A stretch of DNA of 64,000 nucleotides from Siphonodentalium dalli (lineage: Eukaryota; Mollusca; Scaphopoda; Gadilida; Siphonodentaliidae). The notes beneath the pieces were generated by a model. It was not told the origin of the DNA. It saw only the letters and a program-made list of their open reading frames with translations, and made no database searches. The stretch spans positions 5,704,001 through 5,768,000 of the forward strand of contig CP136062.1 in the NCBI GenBank assembly GCA_032622095.1. Direction: 5' to 3'. Position 1 is the stretch's first letter, and every line of letters starts with the position of its first letter. Below, piece by piece: positions 46,100 through 56,327 of this stretch. The position numbers and the translations under genes are program-made.

Positions 46100-47770
46100 G
46101 TTCAAACAATACATGTATCGTATTGCGTCATACATGATTACATGTGCAGGTAATGATGGATAATTCCGTGCTTTTTGCAAATACAGTGTGCATGTACCTT
46201 ACATCAAACTCTCTAGTGACCTACCGGCACATGTACGGTACAGGGGCGGATCCAGAATATTTGAAAAGGGGGGGCACCATTAATATCTAGGCATATATGA
46301 TGCATAGCATCACCCGAGCCGCAAAGCGGCGAGCGTGGGAGAGCACAAGAACGGGGATCCCCCTCTCGTATGGGTGGGGGTACTGGGAACCTCTCCCGGC
46401 AATTTTTATTTTACATTCAAAACGATGAGTTTTCCTGTTTTCGGTGTCCATTGAAAAATCAATCAGATACTGATATTAAAATAATTATAAAAGGAATAAT
46501 TTTGAGTTACATATATAAACATGCACGCATAAAACACAAATCTCAGTTTATGAAGATTATATTTAGTTAGTGGCAATTAAATTTACTCGTATCAATGGAT
46601 GTATCGATGTTACATGTACATTATTACACCAGGACTGGGTACATGTACATCACACGAGTGGGCAGTACTTTATAAACATGGTCATACGGTATGCTATATG
46701 GAGAGTCGTACAGTGCATGATATAAGATTAAAGCTCCTGTGGTTTCACATCAGTGATATGTCCTCAATATATATGGCAGGGATGTACGTGTCAACACTGC
46801 GGATTACTAGTATGTGTTCAAAATACTACAAATTGGTCAGCTTATTACGCCACATCGTAGTGTTGTCTGGTAGAGAGATTTTGAAATTGTGTGGAACAAT
46901 TATGTCTGTGGTGCAGACTTCAGTGGGCTAATAGATTTTGTTTTTGTACCTTACTCAAATCGTACCGATAATTACGATAGTACGACAAAGATTAGCACAT
47001 GTGTTTACGTCACCGGTGTAATTGTGGGGACATGTTTCTATTATGAAGATTTGCTATCCCGAAGGTCTGCTATTCCGAAGGTTCTCTATTCCGAAGGTTT
47101 TTGTTATTTTTAGGTTAATTCTATATTCTAAAGTATTGAGACTAATTTGAGAGGGTTCATTTTCACAAAGATTCTTTTTATGGAGTGTGCGCTCACATCC
47201 GAACTGATCCTGCGCGCACACCGATACAGATACAGGAGGAAATAACTTAACTTAGAACATTAAATATGATTTTGTTTTGTTTTCGCGGGTTTTCTTGAGA
47301 TTTAATGTCATTACGTGGGCCCATACCGTTGAATTCTTGGCATATAATATGAATGTTGTGGTATATATGGACCCTCCCGCATTGGGACATGACACATGTA
47401 CAGTTGTTCAGGGACGTGGCTAGAGGGTCTCCGTTGGGGGGGGGGGGTGTCCACCTTGTAATTATATAGCTGCATGCTTACAGCTACCGTAGTTCAATTT
47501 GTGCGATGGAATGGGCCCAGGGGCCACCGGTTCGACCATATGGTTTGGGCCGGTGCATTGGATAAATATTTCAATTAAATCCTCCATACTATCAAATGCT
47601 CAGACTATATACCAAGGTATATGTTGTATTGGCATATCCCAAAGTGTAGCAGTCTCAATTATATTGCTACATACATGAACATGTATATATAGATGGAATT
47701 TACATTTGACACCACAGTTAGAATTGCTATATCTATGTTTCTAGAAAAACTGTTTTTTGGGTGCCTAAAA
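46100..47770. other. Repeat-rich interval without genes
   Basis: CAGGGGCGGATCCAG at 46,243 and CAGGGACGTGGCTAGAG near 47,410 look like single hAT-type ends, each followed by a G-rich tract, but their partner ends were not found. CTATTCCGAAGGT is repeated three to four times at about 47,050-47,100. ORFs of 74-110 codons (46,599-47,113) show no family features. Confidence 0.45.
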
Positions 47771-47989
47771 CTTGGCGCAGGGCCAGATATTTTCCGACGC
47801 CCAGAAACAAAATGTCGACATAATTAGTTCGTTCTGCATGGCGAAAATAGTCCACGTCACGGGATGTTTGTTTCGCCATTACTTGGATATACATCCATCC
47901 AAAGTTGAAATAATTGTACTTGTATCAGATTACGTTTGTATACATGTACATGTATATATGCATGTATGTCGGAGGGTTCAGGAAAACAG

Positions 47990-48140
47990 TGACGGATACA
48001 AGGTGGAAATTTTGTGTTTTTCAGTTTTGGGGACCCACCACCCCGGGAGGGTAAGTTTATTCCACCCAGGTCTGGGACACCCACCCGAAAATGTAAGTTT
48101 TTTAAACCCAGGTCTGGGACACACACCCCCAAAATTGATG
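47990..48140 (+). repeat. Two-unit ~48-bp repeat
   Basis: 'CCCAGGTCTGGGACAC' with a preceding 'GTAAGTTT' occurs twice in tandem. Poly-C-rich and non-coding. Confidence 0.6.
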
Positions 48141-48159
48141 AAAATTTTGTAAATTCTAA

Positions 48160-48800
48160 TAAATAATGTGTTGTTGGCAGGGTAAGGGTCAGTCATTGTG
48201 TCTGCACCTGAACTGACAAAACGCTGATCAAGTACACCCTAACAAAATAAACAAACAAAGCATATGCCAACAAAACCAGTGACAAAACCTTTAAAAATCC
48301 AAATATTTATGGTTATAAAGGTAAAATACCCACTTTAACAGATAGTTGTGTTCCTTATTAGAAATAGGTTAAAATATGTGCATGTGTAAAGTAAAAGCAC
48401 CATCAATTTGATTAAATAATCACAGTTCCAGTCCTCTCCCTGTGGGAAATCACTGGTGAGCAATGAGGAGCTCCCCTTAAAATCATTCTAGGCGAGTGGC
48501 AAGTAGCTCTCCTACAAAATGTCGAGGCGAGTAGTATCCCAGCAGGAGATGCCAAAGGCATCTCCCGAAGGCCTGAGGGGGGAGAGTACGGGAGGGGTTC
48601 TGGGGCCATTCGACCATGTATTTCGACAACGTGGTCACTGTATTTATCGTTTATTCAATATCTTTACCGATATCATTAATACAAACAAATGAGGCCAACG
48701 GTTTTTCGGCTTTTTGACAGCAAATCAATCTAATGGGTCATACATTTTGAATTAATTCCTCGACCTATTTTAGTAAATGGCGCATATAATAAAAAGAAAA
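48160..48800. other. Non-coding interval
   Basis: No gene is recognised. The segment 48,420-48,600 is unusually G/C-rich with 'GGAGATGCCAAAGGCATCTCC', a self-complementary piece that could form a short stem (written here at the limit of one extra base either side). Confidence 0.35.
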
Positions 48801-48807
48801 CCTTCTT

Positions 48808-48950
48808 GTTTTGAGTGAATACTGGGATTATCATTACATCATTAGTGGTCACAGTGAGATACTGGAAACATCACTTAGGCCACTCATAATGATTCCAGTA
48901 TCTCACTGTGACCACACATGAGATACAAGTTTCCGGTATTCACTCAAAAC
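48808..48950. repeat. Hairpin MITE-like inverted repeat
   Basis: Outer arms GTTTTGAGTGAATAC (48,808-48,822) and their complement (48,936-48,950), and inner arms TGGTCACAGTGAGATACTGG (from 48,846) and their complement (ending 48,914), form a two-tier stem of about 140 nt. No ORF. Confidence 0.85.
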
Positions 48951-48959
48951 ATGCAGATA

Positions 48960-49645
48960 TCCTCTATGTATAATAATTTAAAAAGCCATGATGAACCTGG
49001 ATGAACTATGAGAAAAGATGAGAATGGATTTGTTTTTGTTGCAATTTTTTTCCTCGACCAAAACCGGACCCACCTGGAAAATTGTGGACACAAAATTTAA
49101 ATATTGAGCCCCCCTCACTTGTATGCACTACTATATGAATCTGATTGTTTCAATTCATTTTGAAGCTGTAGTTTGTCTTAGAAATTATTTTGGAAAAAAA
49201 TTGCATGACATCAGAAAAAATCTGAATTCCGGGCTCGGGGACACCTAAACACCCGGTCCTTGTATCCTGTAATTTTTTTCCGACCCCACCCCCTGTGTAT
49301 GTTAGCAATATTAAGTGCAGAAACTTTGGCGCTCGGAGACAAATGGCGGCCGGACACGTCCCAAAAAAATCTTGCTATGGCGAAAATAGAGGGGGCGCGC
49401 CCCGAGGCGCCGGATGGTAGATCGGCCCTTGCACCGCATGTACATGACAAATTGTTTTTTTTTAAACCACTTTTAGAAAATTCACGGATAGCGCACATCC
49501 TTAATTATGTGTATTTGACTCATCTGACATGTACAAGTAGATAACTACGGAAATTTTAATCGATTATCGGCTTTATTAACATTCATCGATTATATGATTA
49601 ATCGTGGCAATCCTAGACGGATACTTGAACACAACTAATAAGCGT
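48960..49645. other. Non-coding interval
   Basis: No gene is recognised. A GC-rich block at 49,320-49,435 ending in GATCGGCCCTTG looks like an isolated hAT-type terminus. Confidence 0.35.
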
Positions 49646-49649
49646 CAAT

Positions 49650-50640
49650 TTTATTTGTGCCAACCAATTTAGTCATGCAAAGAGTAAAATACAAGATGGC
49701 TGCTGGCGGAGATGTTTTTCGGCCGAACGACCCCAAAATTACTCGTTCCCATCTGCATGTCAATATTAACATCCATGACAAATTTCATGATGATTAGACG
49801 AACAGTACAACCTGTAGCCCATGCTAATAGATTGAATTTTTAAATCCAAGATGGCTGCTGTTGGCCATGTTTTTTGCCGAATGACCCCAAAATGCCTCGA
49901 TCCCATCTACATGTGAATGTCAACAGCCACTACAAATTTCATAATGTTCCGACCAAAGGCAGGACATGCAGTACCGGTATGTACACATCTAGCCCGTGCC
50001 AAAGGATTTATTCAAACAAAGAGTAAAATCTAAGATGACTGCTGACGGCCATGTTTTTTGGCCGAATGACCCCCAAAAGACATTTACATGTCAGTACTAA
50101 CATCCATGACAAATTCCATGATTATCAGACGAATAGTACGACCTGTAGCCAGCGCCAATGGATTGAATTTTGAAATCCAAGATGGCCGCCAGTGGCCATG
50201 TTTTTTGGCCGAATGACTCAAAATGACCCGTTTCCATCTACATGTCAATAGCCATGACAAATCTCACAATGATCTGACCAAAGGTATGACCTGTAGCCTA
50301 TGCCAATGGATTTAGTCATGCACAGAGTAAAATCCAAGATGTCTGCTGACGGCCATGACCCCAAAAGGACGCGTTCAAAGCCACATGTCAATATTAACAT
50401 CGACACACTTCATGATGATCAGACGAACAGTACGACCTACATACCGCACCAATGGATTTAATTTTGAAATCCAAGATGGCCACCAGCGGCCATGCTTATG
50501 GCCACCAGCGGCCATGTTTTTCAGGCGAATGATCCCAAAATGACTCATTACCATCTACATGTCATTGTTAATATCCACAACAAATTTCATGAAGATCCGA
50601 CCAAAGCTACGATCTGTAGCCCGCGCCAAAGGATTTTTTC
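49650..50640 (+). repeat. ~160-bp satellite, array 3
   Basis: About six units share the consensus of arrays 1 and 2 ('TCCAAGATGGC', 'CATGTTTTTTGGCCGAATGA', 'CCATCTACATGTCAAT', 'AGACGAACAGTACGACCT'). It lies about 9 kb from array 2. Confidence 0.85.
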
Positions 50641-50829
50641 AAATAAACAAAATCAATATTCAAGAAATTTAGACAAAATCTTTTACACCAACTGGTGAGC
50701 ACTATGCCAGGAAGAATGGTTGATCTAGTTTAGACCAAAGGATCTGGAAAAGATTGATCGGTGGTGGTTCATTGATGGCTAATGCTGTGAGCATGTTCGA
50801 CACATCCAAAATGGACTACCGGTACATAC

Positions 50830-51460
50830 ATATACCTCATTTTGTCTATCATAGGCTAGCCTGATTGAGCACATTTGTAATGCAATTTTACTGATTTACA
50901 CATCTATATTGGGCATACCAGTGTTTTTTGTAGATGGGATAGTGGCACACTCAACTAATGAACGTCAATTCTATTTGCACTTTTTCGTGGTATACCCCGC
51001 TGGACAAAAACAAGTGTCCATTGGCACCGCGGTGTATTTGCCGCTCGGCCGCGGTGTCAGAGTTTGTAACTGCAGTTGAGCACCGCGGCCGAACGGCAAG
51101 TACACTGCGGCCAAACGGCAAGTTCACTGCGACCGAAAGGCAACTACTCTCGCAGTCGAATGGCATGTACACCGTGGTTAGAGTTCTGGTTTGTATTGTC
51201 TTTTTTCAGTTTAATGAAAGTACACCGTGGCAACTACACCATGCCGAATGGCAATTACACCGCGGCCCAACTGTAGTTAGCTGGTGGAGCTGCGGTGTAG
51301 TTGCATTTCGACCGCGGTGGCAACGCTAACCGCAGTTAAGTGGACACTTGTTTTGTCCAACATGGTACCAGAAAGTGGTAGACATGTAGTTCACATTAAA
51401 AATGAAGCTCAATCAGGCTACTGTATCATTCAACTATAAAAGACAAAACGAGCTACATAG
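50830..51460. repeat. Outer inverted flanks around MITE copy 3
   Basis: 'TAGCCTGATTGAGCAC' near 50,858 and 'CTCAATCAGGCTA' near 51,408 are inverted, with 'TTTTGTCTAT' and 'AAGACAAAACGA' further out. MITE copy 3 is nested within this second inverted-repeat unit. Confidence 0.55.
50990..51369. mobile_element. 380-bp MITE with GGACAAAAC-type TIR, copy 3
   Basis: The left end GTATACCCCGCTGGACAAAA and right end (complement GGTACCATGTTGGACAAAAC) both continue into CAAGTGTCCA. The interior is GCCGCGG-rich and matches copies at 1-298 and 43,333-43,707. Confidence 0.85.
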
Positions 51461-51469
51461 CCTGTTATA

Positions 51470-52010
51470 GACGTGTGCGCGACTTGGCGAAGTTAGGAGT
51501 CTTAATTTTCAACACACAGTCGATCAATGTATTTAGAGCTTTTAGAAGTTTTAGTATCGCAATTCGCAATGCTATTTGTGCATAGATAATTTTGTTTTAT
51601 TATTATTGTCACCTAGTCGGCACAGTATGTGATTAGATACGACGGCGCCCAATGGCATACCGATCTATTTCATCTGATTTTGCGAGAATCCATACAAACT
51701 TTTCACAAGAATAAAGGGTAAATTGCGAGAATATTTGCGATAATCTAGATTTGGATTATCGCCGAAATATAAGCACTGCGGTTTATGTTTTCAAAATGAG
51801 AGATAATTCTAAGATGCCCGTTATTAATTTAAAAATCATTTTTACGAAATAACGGCCATGTCTAAAGAGTTACACCATAAAGACACAAACTTTTACGTCA
51901 TACTGTATGTGCATAGAAACGGGAGCTCTTAGAAGGGGTCCGACTAGTCAACTAGTAGTCGATTACCGTACAGGTCTCTGAATTTGCAGTTATTTTGTGT
52001 CGTTAGTGAA
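51470..52010. other. Non-coding interval
   Basis: No gene or shared repeat is recognised. Confidence 0.35.
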
Positions 52011-52260
52011 CGTTCAGACGACCCTGATACAATCGTAAGTGGAGGCATCGGGACCTGATGAAATTATGGATAGTTTAATGATAGATACCGGTAGATTGCG
52101 GGGTCGTCGTACATGATGATATTATAGGTTATTCGTAAGCATGTATAATTGACTACCATGTGATCTTTCCAGCCACTATTTTTACGTACACATGTAATAG
52201 AATGAGAGAGAGAAGTGCGGGAGTCGCACCGAAAGTTGGCAGCACCAGAATGCCAAACCA

Positions 52261-52311
52261 GTCACACATCCAAGTACTAACCGGGTTCGACGTTGCTTAA
52301 CTTCAGTGATC
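52261..52311 (-). ncRNA. 5S rRNA-like segment (5S-derived SINE or 5S pseudogene)
   Basis: Read on the minus strand this is GATCACTGAAGTTAAGCAAC, then GTCGAACCCGGTTAGTACTT, then GGATGTGTGAC. It corresponds to the internal control region of eukaryotic 5S rRNA, with the box A-like AAGTTAAGCAACGTCG and box C-like TACTTGGATG nearly intact. Flanking sequence does not continue as a normal 5S gene on either side, so this is not a complete 5S gene. It could be the head of a 5S-derived (SINE3-type) retroposon that kept its internal RNA polymerase III promoter, inserted into the MITE before the LTR element arrived. Confidence 0.75.
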
Positions 52312-52374
52312 ACACAAAGCGTCTAACGACCGTGACCAAGACATCTAGACCTCTCGCGCAGATAAGTCATCGGC

Positions 52375-52378
52375 CTTC
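52375..52378. repeat. Target-site duplication, left (CTTC)
   Basis: CTTC directly precedes the 5' LTR and is repeated directly after the 3' LTR at 57,585-57,588. A 4-bp duplication fits Ty3/Gypsy-type integration. Confidence 0.8.
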
Positions 52379-53200
52379 TGTGCTAAGACAACTAGGGGCG
52401 CTCGATTCACCATATCTATCGGCGCGCCCCTGCTATGCGAAGGCACGATGTTCGATACGCAGATAACAGTTCTGACCACCCGAAGTAGAAAGCTAATGCA
52501 GCATGAAGACTTAGAAGTATACACACAAGAAGGACGGCCATCCGAACGATTTACGGACTAGCTATCGCAGGTGTACTAGGGAAGATGCCCATTGGAAATT
52601 AATGCGGCGAGCTGACCAGGAGAAGATACAGAAGAATGACGCTCGTCCGATTACCCCAACTACGCCCCAAACTGATGTACCGCGAAATACGCATTGGGCT
52701 AGCAACGTCACCCCAGACTATAAAGATTCCCTGATTTTATTAGAGAAATCATGATGCTTTGGAACTCCCTCGAGTCGACACTAGTGCTCGTACTACCGAC
52801 GCAGAGATGCCAAGAAGACGGCTAGGATCTCTAGCCGGGAGCATAGATAGGAATGCAAGGTAACACATTATGATCTTGTATTCCTAACAACGCTACCCCG
52901 ATGTGCCGACGAAAAAGCGAAGCAGACGACAGGAAGATGAACTCAACCGGAACTCAACCGAGCAGAAGAAGAGCAGACGACAGAAAGACAAACTCAACCG
53001 GAACTCAACCGAGTAGATGACAAGCAGACACGCCCGACTTATGAAGACGGAAGAAGACCCTAAACCGAGCAGACGACAGGAAGATAAACTCAACCAGGAG
53101 AAACCCAGATGCCGATGATTGAACATTATTGACTTTGTTGTAAATAAATAATCAAACCGTTCTGATAGCCTTAAGAGTTATATGTACCTGTATTGGCACA
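52379..53200 (+). repeat. 5' LTR (822 bp)
   Basis: It starts TGTGCTAAGACAACTAGGGG and ends GTATTGGCACA, so the ends carry the inverted TGTGC/GCACA. It matches 56,799-57,584 with about seven substitutions plus one 36-bp indel. It contains a TATA-like CTATAAAG at about 52,719, an internal GCAGACGACAGGAAGAT repeat (about 52,920-53,090), and AAATAAATAATC near 53,143 as a probable poly(A) signal. These features order it as U3-R-U5. The ORF on its minus strand occurs in both LTRs only because they are identical. Confidence 0.95.
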
Positions 53201-53230
53201 TATCTCTTAACTGGTGCCTTCAAGCCAGGA
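53201..53230 (+). other. Candidate primer-binding site
   Basis: Just inside the 5' LTR lies TGGTGCCTTCAAGCC, starting at 53,212. It begins with TGG, as expected for pairing to a tRNA 3' CCA end, though it sits 11 bases from the LTR edge, further than usual. Confidence 0.4.
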
Positions 53231-53336
53231 TCTGAACGCTAATCGCAGACACAACGTGAAACCAGAAGAAGAACAGTGTGAACAGAAACAGTGTGGGAAA
53301 ATTCGCAAAACGTGAGTCTAATTGTTTATTATCATA

Positions 53337-53651
53337 ATGGCTTCAATCGAATGTTGGACATGTCGAGGTAATCATTTTGCCCTTGACTGCACCTTTAAGA
53401 CCGAAAATCAAAGGCGCATAGCTTGCTGGGTTTGTGAAGGAAATCATTTGGCTAGGAATTGCCCCTCTAAATCTGGAAACCCAAAGCGAAGGCAATGGAA
53501 CGCGCCAATAGCACCGTATATAGCAAACCTCCGGAACCAACCCAATCGGTCACGTGGCCCATCCAATAATGCGCCGAATCACAGCCGGAAATATCCGACA
53601 TCAAACAGACCACCACAATTAATGACCCTACCCGCATACCAAAAAAACTAG
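53337..53651 (+). CDS. gag: Gag nucleocapsid-like protein, two zinc knuckles
   Basis: A 104-residue product starts at ATG 53,337 (MASIECWTC). Two CCHC zinc knuckles are visible, CWTCRGNHFALDC (about residues 6-18) and CWVCEGNHLARNC (about 32-44), each with CX2CX3HX4C spacing. A basic, Asn/Pro/Arg-rich tail follows. Such knuckles bind the element's RNA during packaging. The capsid and matrix parts expected upstream in a full Gag are absent; only about 135 bp separate this ATG from the LTR. It is therefore either a minimal Gag or the residue of an internal deletion. The protease frame starts 26 bp after its stop, in a different frame, as in Gypsy elements that use frameshifting or re-initiation. 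Confidence 0.75.
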   Translation: MASIECWTCRGNHFALDCTFKTENQRRIACWVCEGNHLARNCPSKSGNPKRRQWNAPIAPYIANLRNQPNRSRGPSNNAPNHSRKYPTSNRPPQLMTLPAYQKN

Positions 53652-53677
53652 GAAACCCTCTCATTGAGGCCACGAAT

Positions 53678-54826
53678 ATGAGGAAATATAACATAAATAT
53701 TGTGGGGAACCCCAGCTCATGTTTAGTTAGAATAGGTAAAAATAAATATCGCTCATTAGTAGATAGTGGCGCGGAAGTGTCATTGATTCACAAACGCGTC
53801 TATGACGCATTACAGTTTCGACCAAAACTAACTAGGGAACACATTAACCTTAGCTCCGTGAATGGGAAATCACTGGGTGTACTTGGTAGCGTGGAACTAA
53901 CCTTCAGAATGGCGAAACTAAAATTAACCCATAAATTTTATGTGGTGAATGATATGACCCGGAACATGATATTAGGGAGAGATTGGTTGACCTCTCGGGG
54001 GGTCAGACTATACTATGACCTGGGATGTATCAAGGTCAGTGACGTGTACGTCTCCTTGGAATCGGACGCGCACATAGCTTCCCTGCTGAGATTGACCAGC
54101 AAGGTTAGCTTAAAGCCCCAAACCTCAACTTTATGTATGGGAAAATCAAAAAACTTAGCTTCTCTTCACAAGTCGACATTAGTAGAGGTGGCCCAAATCG
54201 AGAAAGGTTACCTAGCATCAAAAACCGGTTTGGAGGTAAGGAAGTCGATTTCGGAACTAGGTAAAAGACATCAAGTCCCATTGCTACTTGTGAACAACAC
54301 TGATAAAACCGTTTATCTTCGGCGCGGCAGTGTAGTTGGAAAATCAATCACGTATGAACGAAGACGCAATCGTGCTGGGAAGGGTTATTGTCAAATAGCA
54401 TTACGGCAACAGCCTAAATCACTTACGCTGGTGCACAAACACCTGAAACAGGTTAAACGCCAACGAGCAGCGAAAATGTACGAAAAGGCCAAGGCCATTA
54501 AATTCGAAATTGGTGAGGCCGTGTTTGTTAAGAATCACTTGCGGAAAAGCAAACTGGAAAGTAAATGGAAACCCTACTTCCGCATAACTAAACAGATAAC
54601 GCCCGTCACTTTCGAGTTAAGAAACCAATTAACTGGGAAAGTCACGCGATCTCATGCTGAACATATGCGCAAGGTCAACCTTGAATGGGAAATCCCCAAA
54701 ACTGACAACAACAAGCGTGCGCAAACATATGTTGTTCCCCCCGAAGACGAAGATAGCGACGTTCCTGCCCTAACCCTGTGGGTGGGTCTTCTGGCGATGA
54801 AACGGAACCATTACCAGATGAGGTAA
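53678..54826 (+). CDS. pol: Protease fused to integrase C-terminal domain (deleted Pol)
   Basis: The 382-codon frame opens with a retropepsin: YRSLVDSGAEVSLIHKRVYD (about residues 24-43, catalytic Asp in DSG) and MILGRDWLTSRGV (about 96-108). A linker with VYLRRGSVVGK (about 206-216) is what normally precedes reverse transcriptase. Instead the frame runs directly into an integrase C-terminal part: KQVKRQRAAKMYEKAKAIKF, then EIGEAVFVKNHLRK (about 267-280), KWKPYFRITKQI and SHAEHMRKV (about 337-345). Reverse transcriptase, RNase H and the integrase zinc and catalytic domains are missing, yet the frame stays open across the junction. The protease could be active; the rest cannot copy or insert DNA. 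Mobilisation would need a full-length relative. This is an endogenous LTR element, not a host gene. Confidence 0.85.
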   Translation: MRKYNINIVGNPSSCLVRIGKNKYRSLVDSGAEVSLIHKRVYDALQFRPKLTREHINLSSVNGKSLGVLGSVELTFRMAKLKLTHKFYVVNDMTRNMILGRDWLTSRGVRLYYDLGCIKVSDVYVSLESDAHIASLLRLTSKVSLKPQTSTLCMGKSKNLASLHKSTLVEVAQIEKGYLASKTGLEVRKSISELGKRHQVPLLLVNNTDKTVYLRRGSVVGKSITYERRRNRAGKGYCQIALRQQPKSLTLVHKHLKQVKRQRAAKMYEKAKAIKFEIGEAVFVKNHLRKSKLESKWKPYFRITKQITPVTFELRNQLTGKVTRSHAEHMRKVNLEWEIPKTDNNKRAQTYVVPPEDEDSDVPALTLWVGLLAMKRNHYQMR

Positions 54827-55233
54827 TCGCCCGATATCGGAGACAATGTTCAGACTCCGATGACGAAGATGTCCCATTAAGCGAGCTTAAGATGCGCTTA
54901 CAGCGTAGAAAAACGCGATTCGCACGCTCAGGGCCGCCACAAAACACTGACTCGTCCACGGACGAGAGATCAGAGCCGAGTGCCAAGGCACGACGCGCCC
55001 CAGTGCCTCGTCAACACGGGCGCAAAGTAACAAAGATATTTACGAGTGATGACAGCTCAGAGGATGAGTTAATGGAAGTGGCCGCCATTGAACGAACCCC
55101 TCATGAATGTAGGCCCGTACCGGCCCCTCGCAAGTGTAAGCAGCTCATGAATGGAGCGAACAGCAACTTAATAGGCAAACCGTCGTTCCAAGCCCTGCTA
55201 TCAGCGATAATAATAGAGTGCTCGAAACAGTGA
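54778..55233 (+). pseudogene. Pol C-terminal tail in shifted frame
   Basis: This frame continues the acidic tail of the preceding ORF after a one-base shift near 54,775, reading GGSSGDETEPLPDEVIARYR, then DSDDEDVPLSELKMRLQRRK and a basic/acidic stretch with APVPRQHGRKV, up to a stop at 55,231. The preceding frame ends only 16 codons later with unrelated residues, so the shifted frame is probably the original Pol C-terminus. No known domain is present; such tails are typical of Gypsy integrases. A start at this position as an independent protein is less likely. Confidence 0.6.
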
Positions 55234-55239
55234 CCTGGG

Positions 55240-55690
55240 GTCCATTACAGAAGAAATGCGACCCTACCCTTAACTGGCTTATTGGCAAACCTAACCTGGC
55301 TCCGTAATATTTAACCCAGTGGCCCAAACCGAGTCGAAATAACTAGTCGTGCCCCTATCGATCACAGGTCGCGCGTCCCCATGAAACCCGGCCCGTGCGC
55401 GCGGCAATTCAATAACTAAACCTTTGAACTTTACAATCACGCGCCGAGAGATAACGAGCACCACGCCGACGTGCACGCCGCCACCCTTAGGATTACTACG
55501 GTTAAGCGCACCCCGCTCAAATAAACACGATCGAAAATATGCTCACGACTGAATTAGTGAACGAAAAAGTATTACCCCAATGAATGGTAGAGATGGCCAG
55601 GGTGGTATTTTGCCCTAGTAACGTAGTTACAGTAGTAATTTTCATTATCTTGACTCGGGTGGAAATTTGTTAAACGACATTTACCGCCAT
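55240..55690. other. GC-rich stretch of the LTR element with an antisense open frame
   Basis: No sense coding is recognised. The minus strand has an open frame of about 80 codons (55,530 to 55,291) with protein-like text such as GGGVHVGVVLVISRR and DRGTTSYFDSVWATG. I cannot assign it. It could be chance in GC-rich DNA, or a gene fragment picked up in antisense orientation. Confidence 0.3.
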
Positions 55691-55691
55691 T

Positions 55692-55859
55692 ATGTATGAT
55701 AAGCAATTAGACCAGCCACCTGAGGATATCCCGAATGCCGTGTTCAAAGAGCCCATAGACGAAACAATGGAGACGGATGCACCAAAGCCGTCTGCGCTAT
55801 TCCGGGACAACACTCAGGAACGCCTACATGTATATCCAATTATAGCCGTCAGAGGCTAA
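55692..55859 (+). CDS. Small ORF (55 codons) inside the LTR element, unknown
   Basis: ATG at 55,692 begins an acidic, proline-containing peptide (MYDKQLDQPPEDIPNAVFKE ... METDAPKPSALFRDN). No family is recognised. The METD motif is echoed in the 3' ORF (CMETDDIAP), which may hint at related or duplicated sequence, or be chance. Confidence 0.3.
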   Translation: MYDKQLDQPPEDIPNAVFKEPIDETMETDAPKPSALFRDNTQERLHVYPIIAVRG

Positions 55860-55869
55860 CCACATCTGT

Positions 55870-56320
55870 GGCGGATTTGGATTAGTATTAATTATGTATC
55901 ATATATTAATGTATTCCGCATTTCCTCCGTAATTATTGTTGCACGGATATTAGAATCATTTGCATGTATATAGACATTTATGCATTTCATATATTTCAAA
56001 TATTAATTGTTGCATAACGATGTCCATGGTATTATAGTTGGATAATTATCAGAATTATTATAGAAAGCGTTGAATTGGGACTAGAAATCCCGACATACAG
56101 TCATACGTTTCGATGATTGAAATCAATCACCCCGACTTACATTGTGTTTAACTGTTCGTCAACCAATCAATCTATAGAATTAGTTGTAAATTCCATTTTC
56201 GAATTGGGCCGATCTGACGGCCCTCAAGCGATACAGATAAATTGGAGAAGTAACCATTGTGTATACTGACTGTGTCATTTATTCTCAAACCTCGCACACA
56301 TATCCGTTTGAGTATTGCAG
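55870..56320. other. AT-rich internal stretch of the LTR element
   Basis: No ORF or repeat is seen. The base composition is clearly more AT-rich than the flanking coding parts. Confidence 0.4.
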
Positions 56321-56327
56321 GCTGACC

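Larger units (their letters stand above)
52015..52378. mobile_element. Left part of a Harbinger-like MITE split by the LTR element
   Basis: TTA then GTGAACGTTCAGACGACC at 52,018 matches the terminus of the intact MITE at 57,787-58,216, and collinear similarity runs to about 52,195 ('ATCGTAAGTGGAGG', 'GATACCGGTAG', 'GACTACCAT', 'TTTACGTACACA'). The rest (52,201-52,378) includes a 5S-like segment not present in the intact copy. The right part of the same copy continues at 57,589 beyond the LTR element. Confidence 0.75.

Noticed and set aside
46243-49435. A single hAT element bounded by CAGGGGCGGATCCAG and GATCGGCCCTTG
   Set aside because: The ends differ at several positions and no 8-bp duplication is found, so they probably belong to separate incomplete elements.
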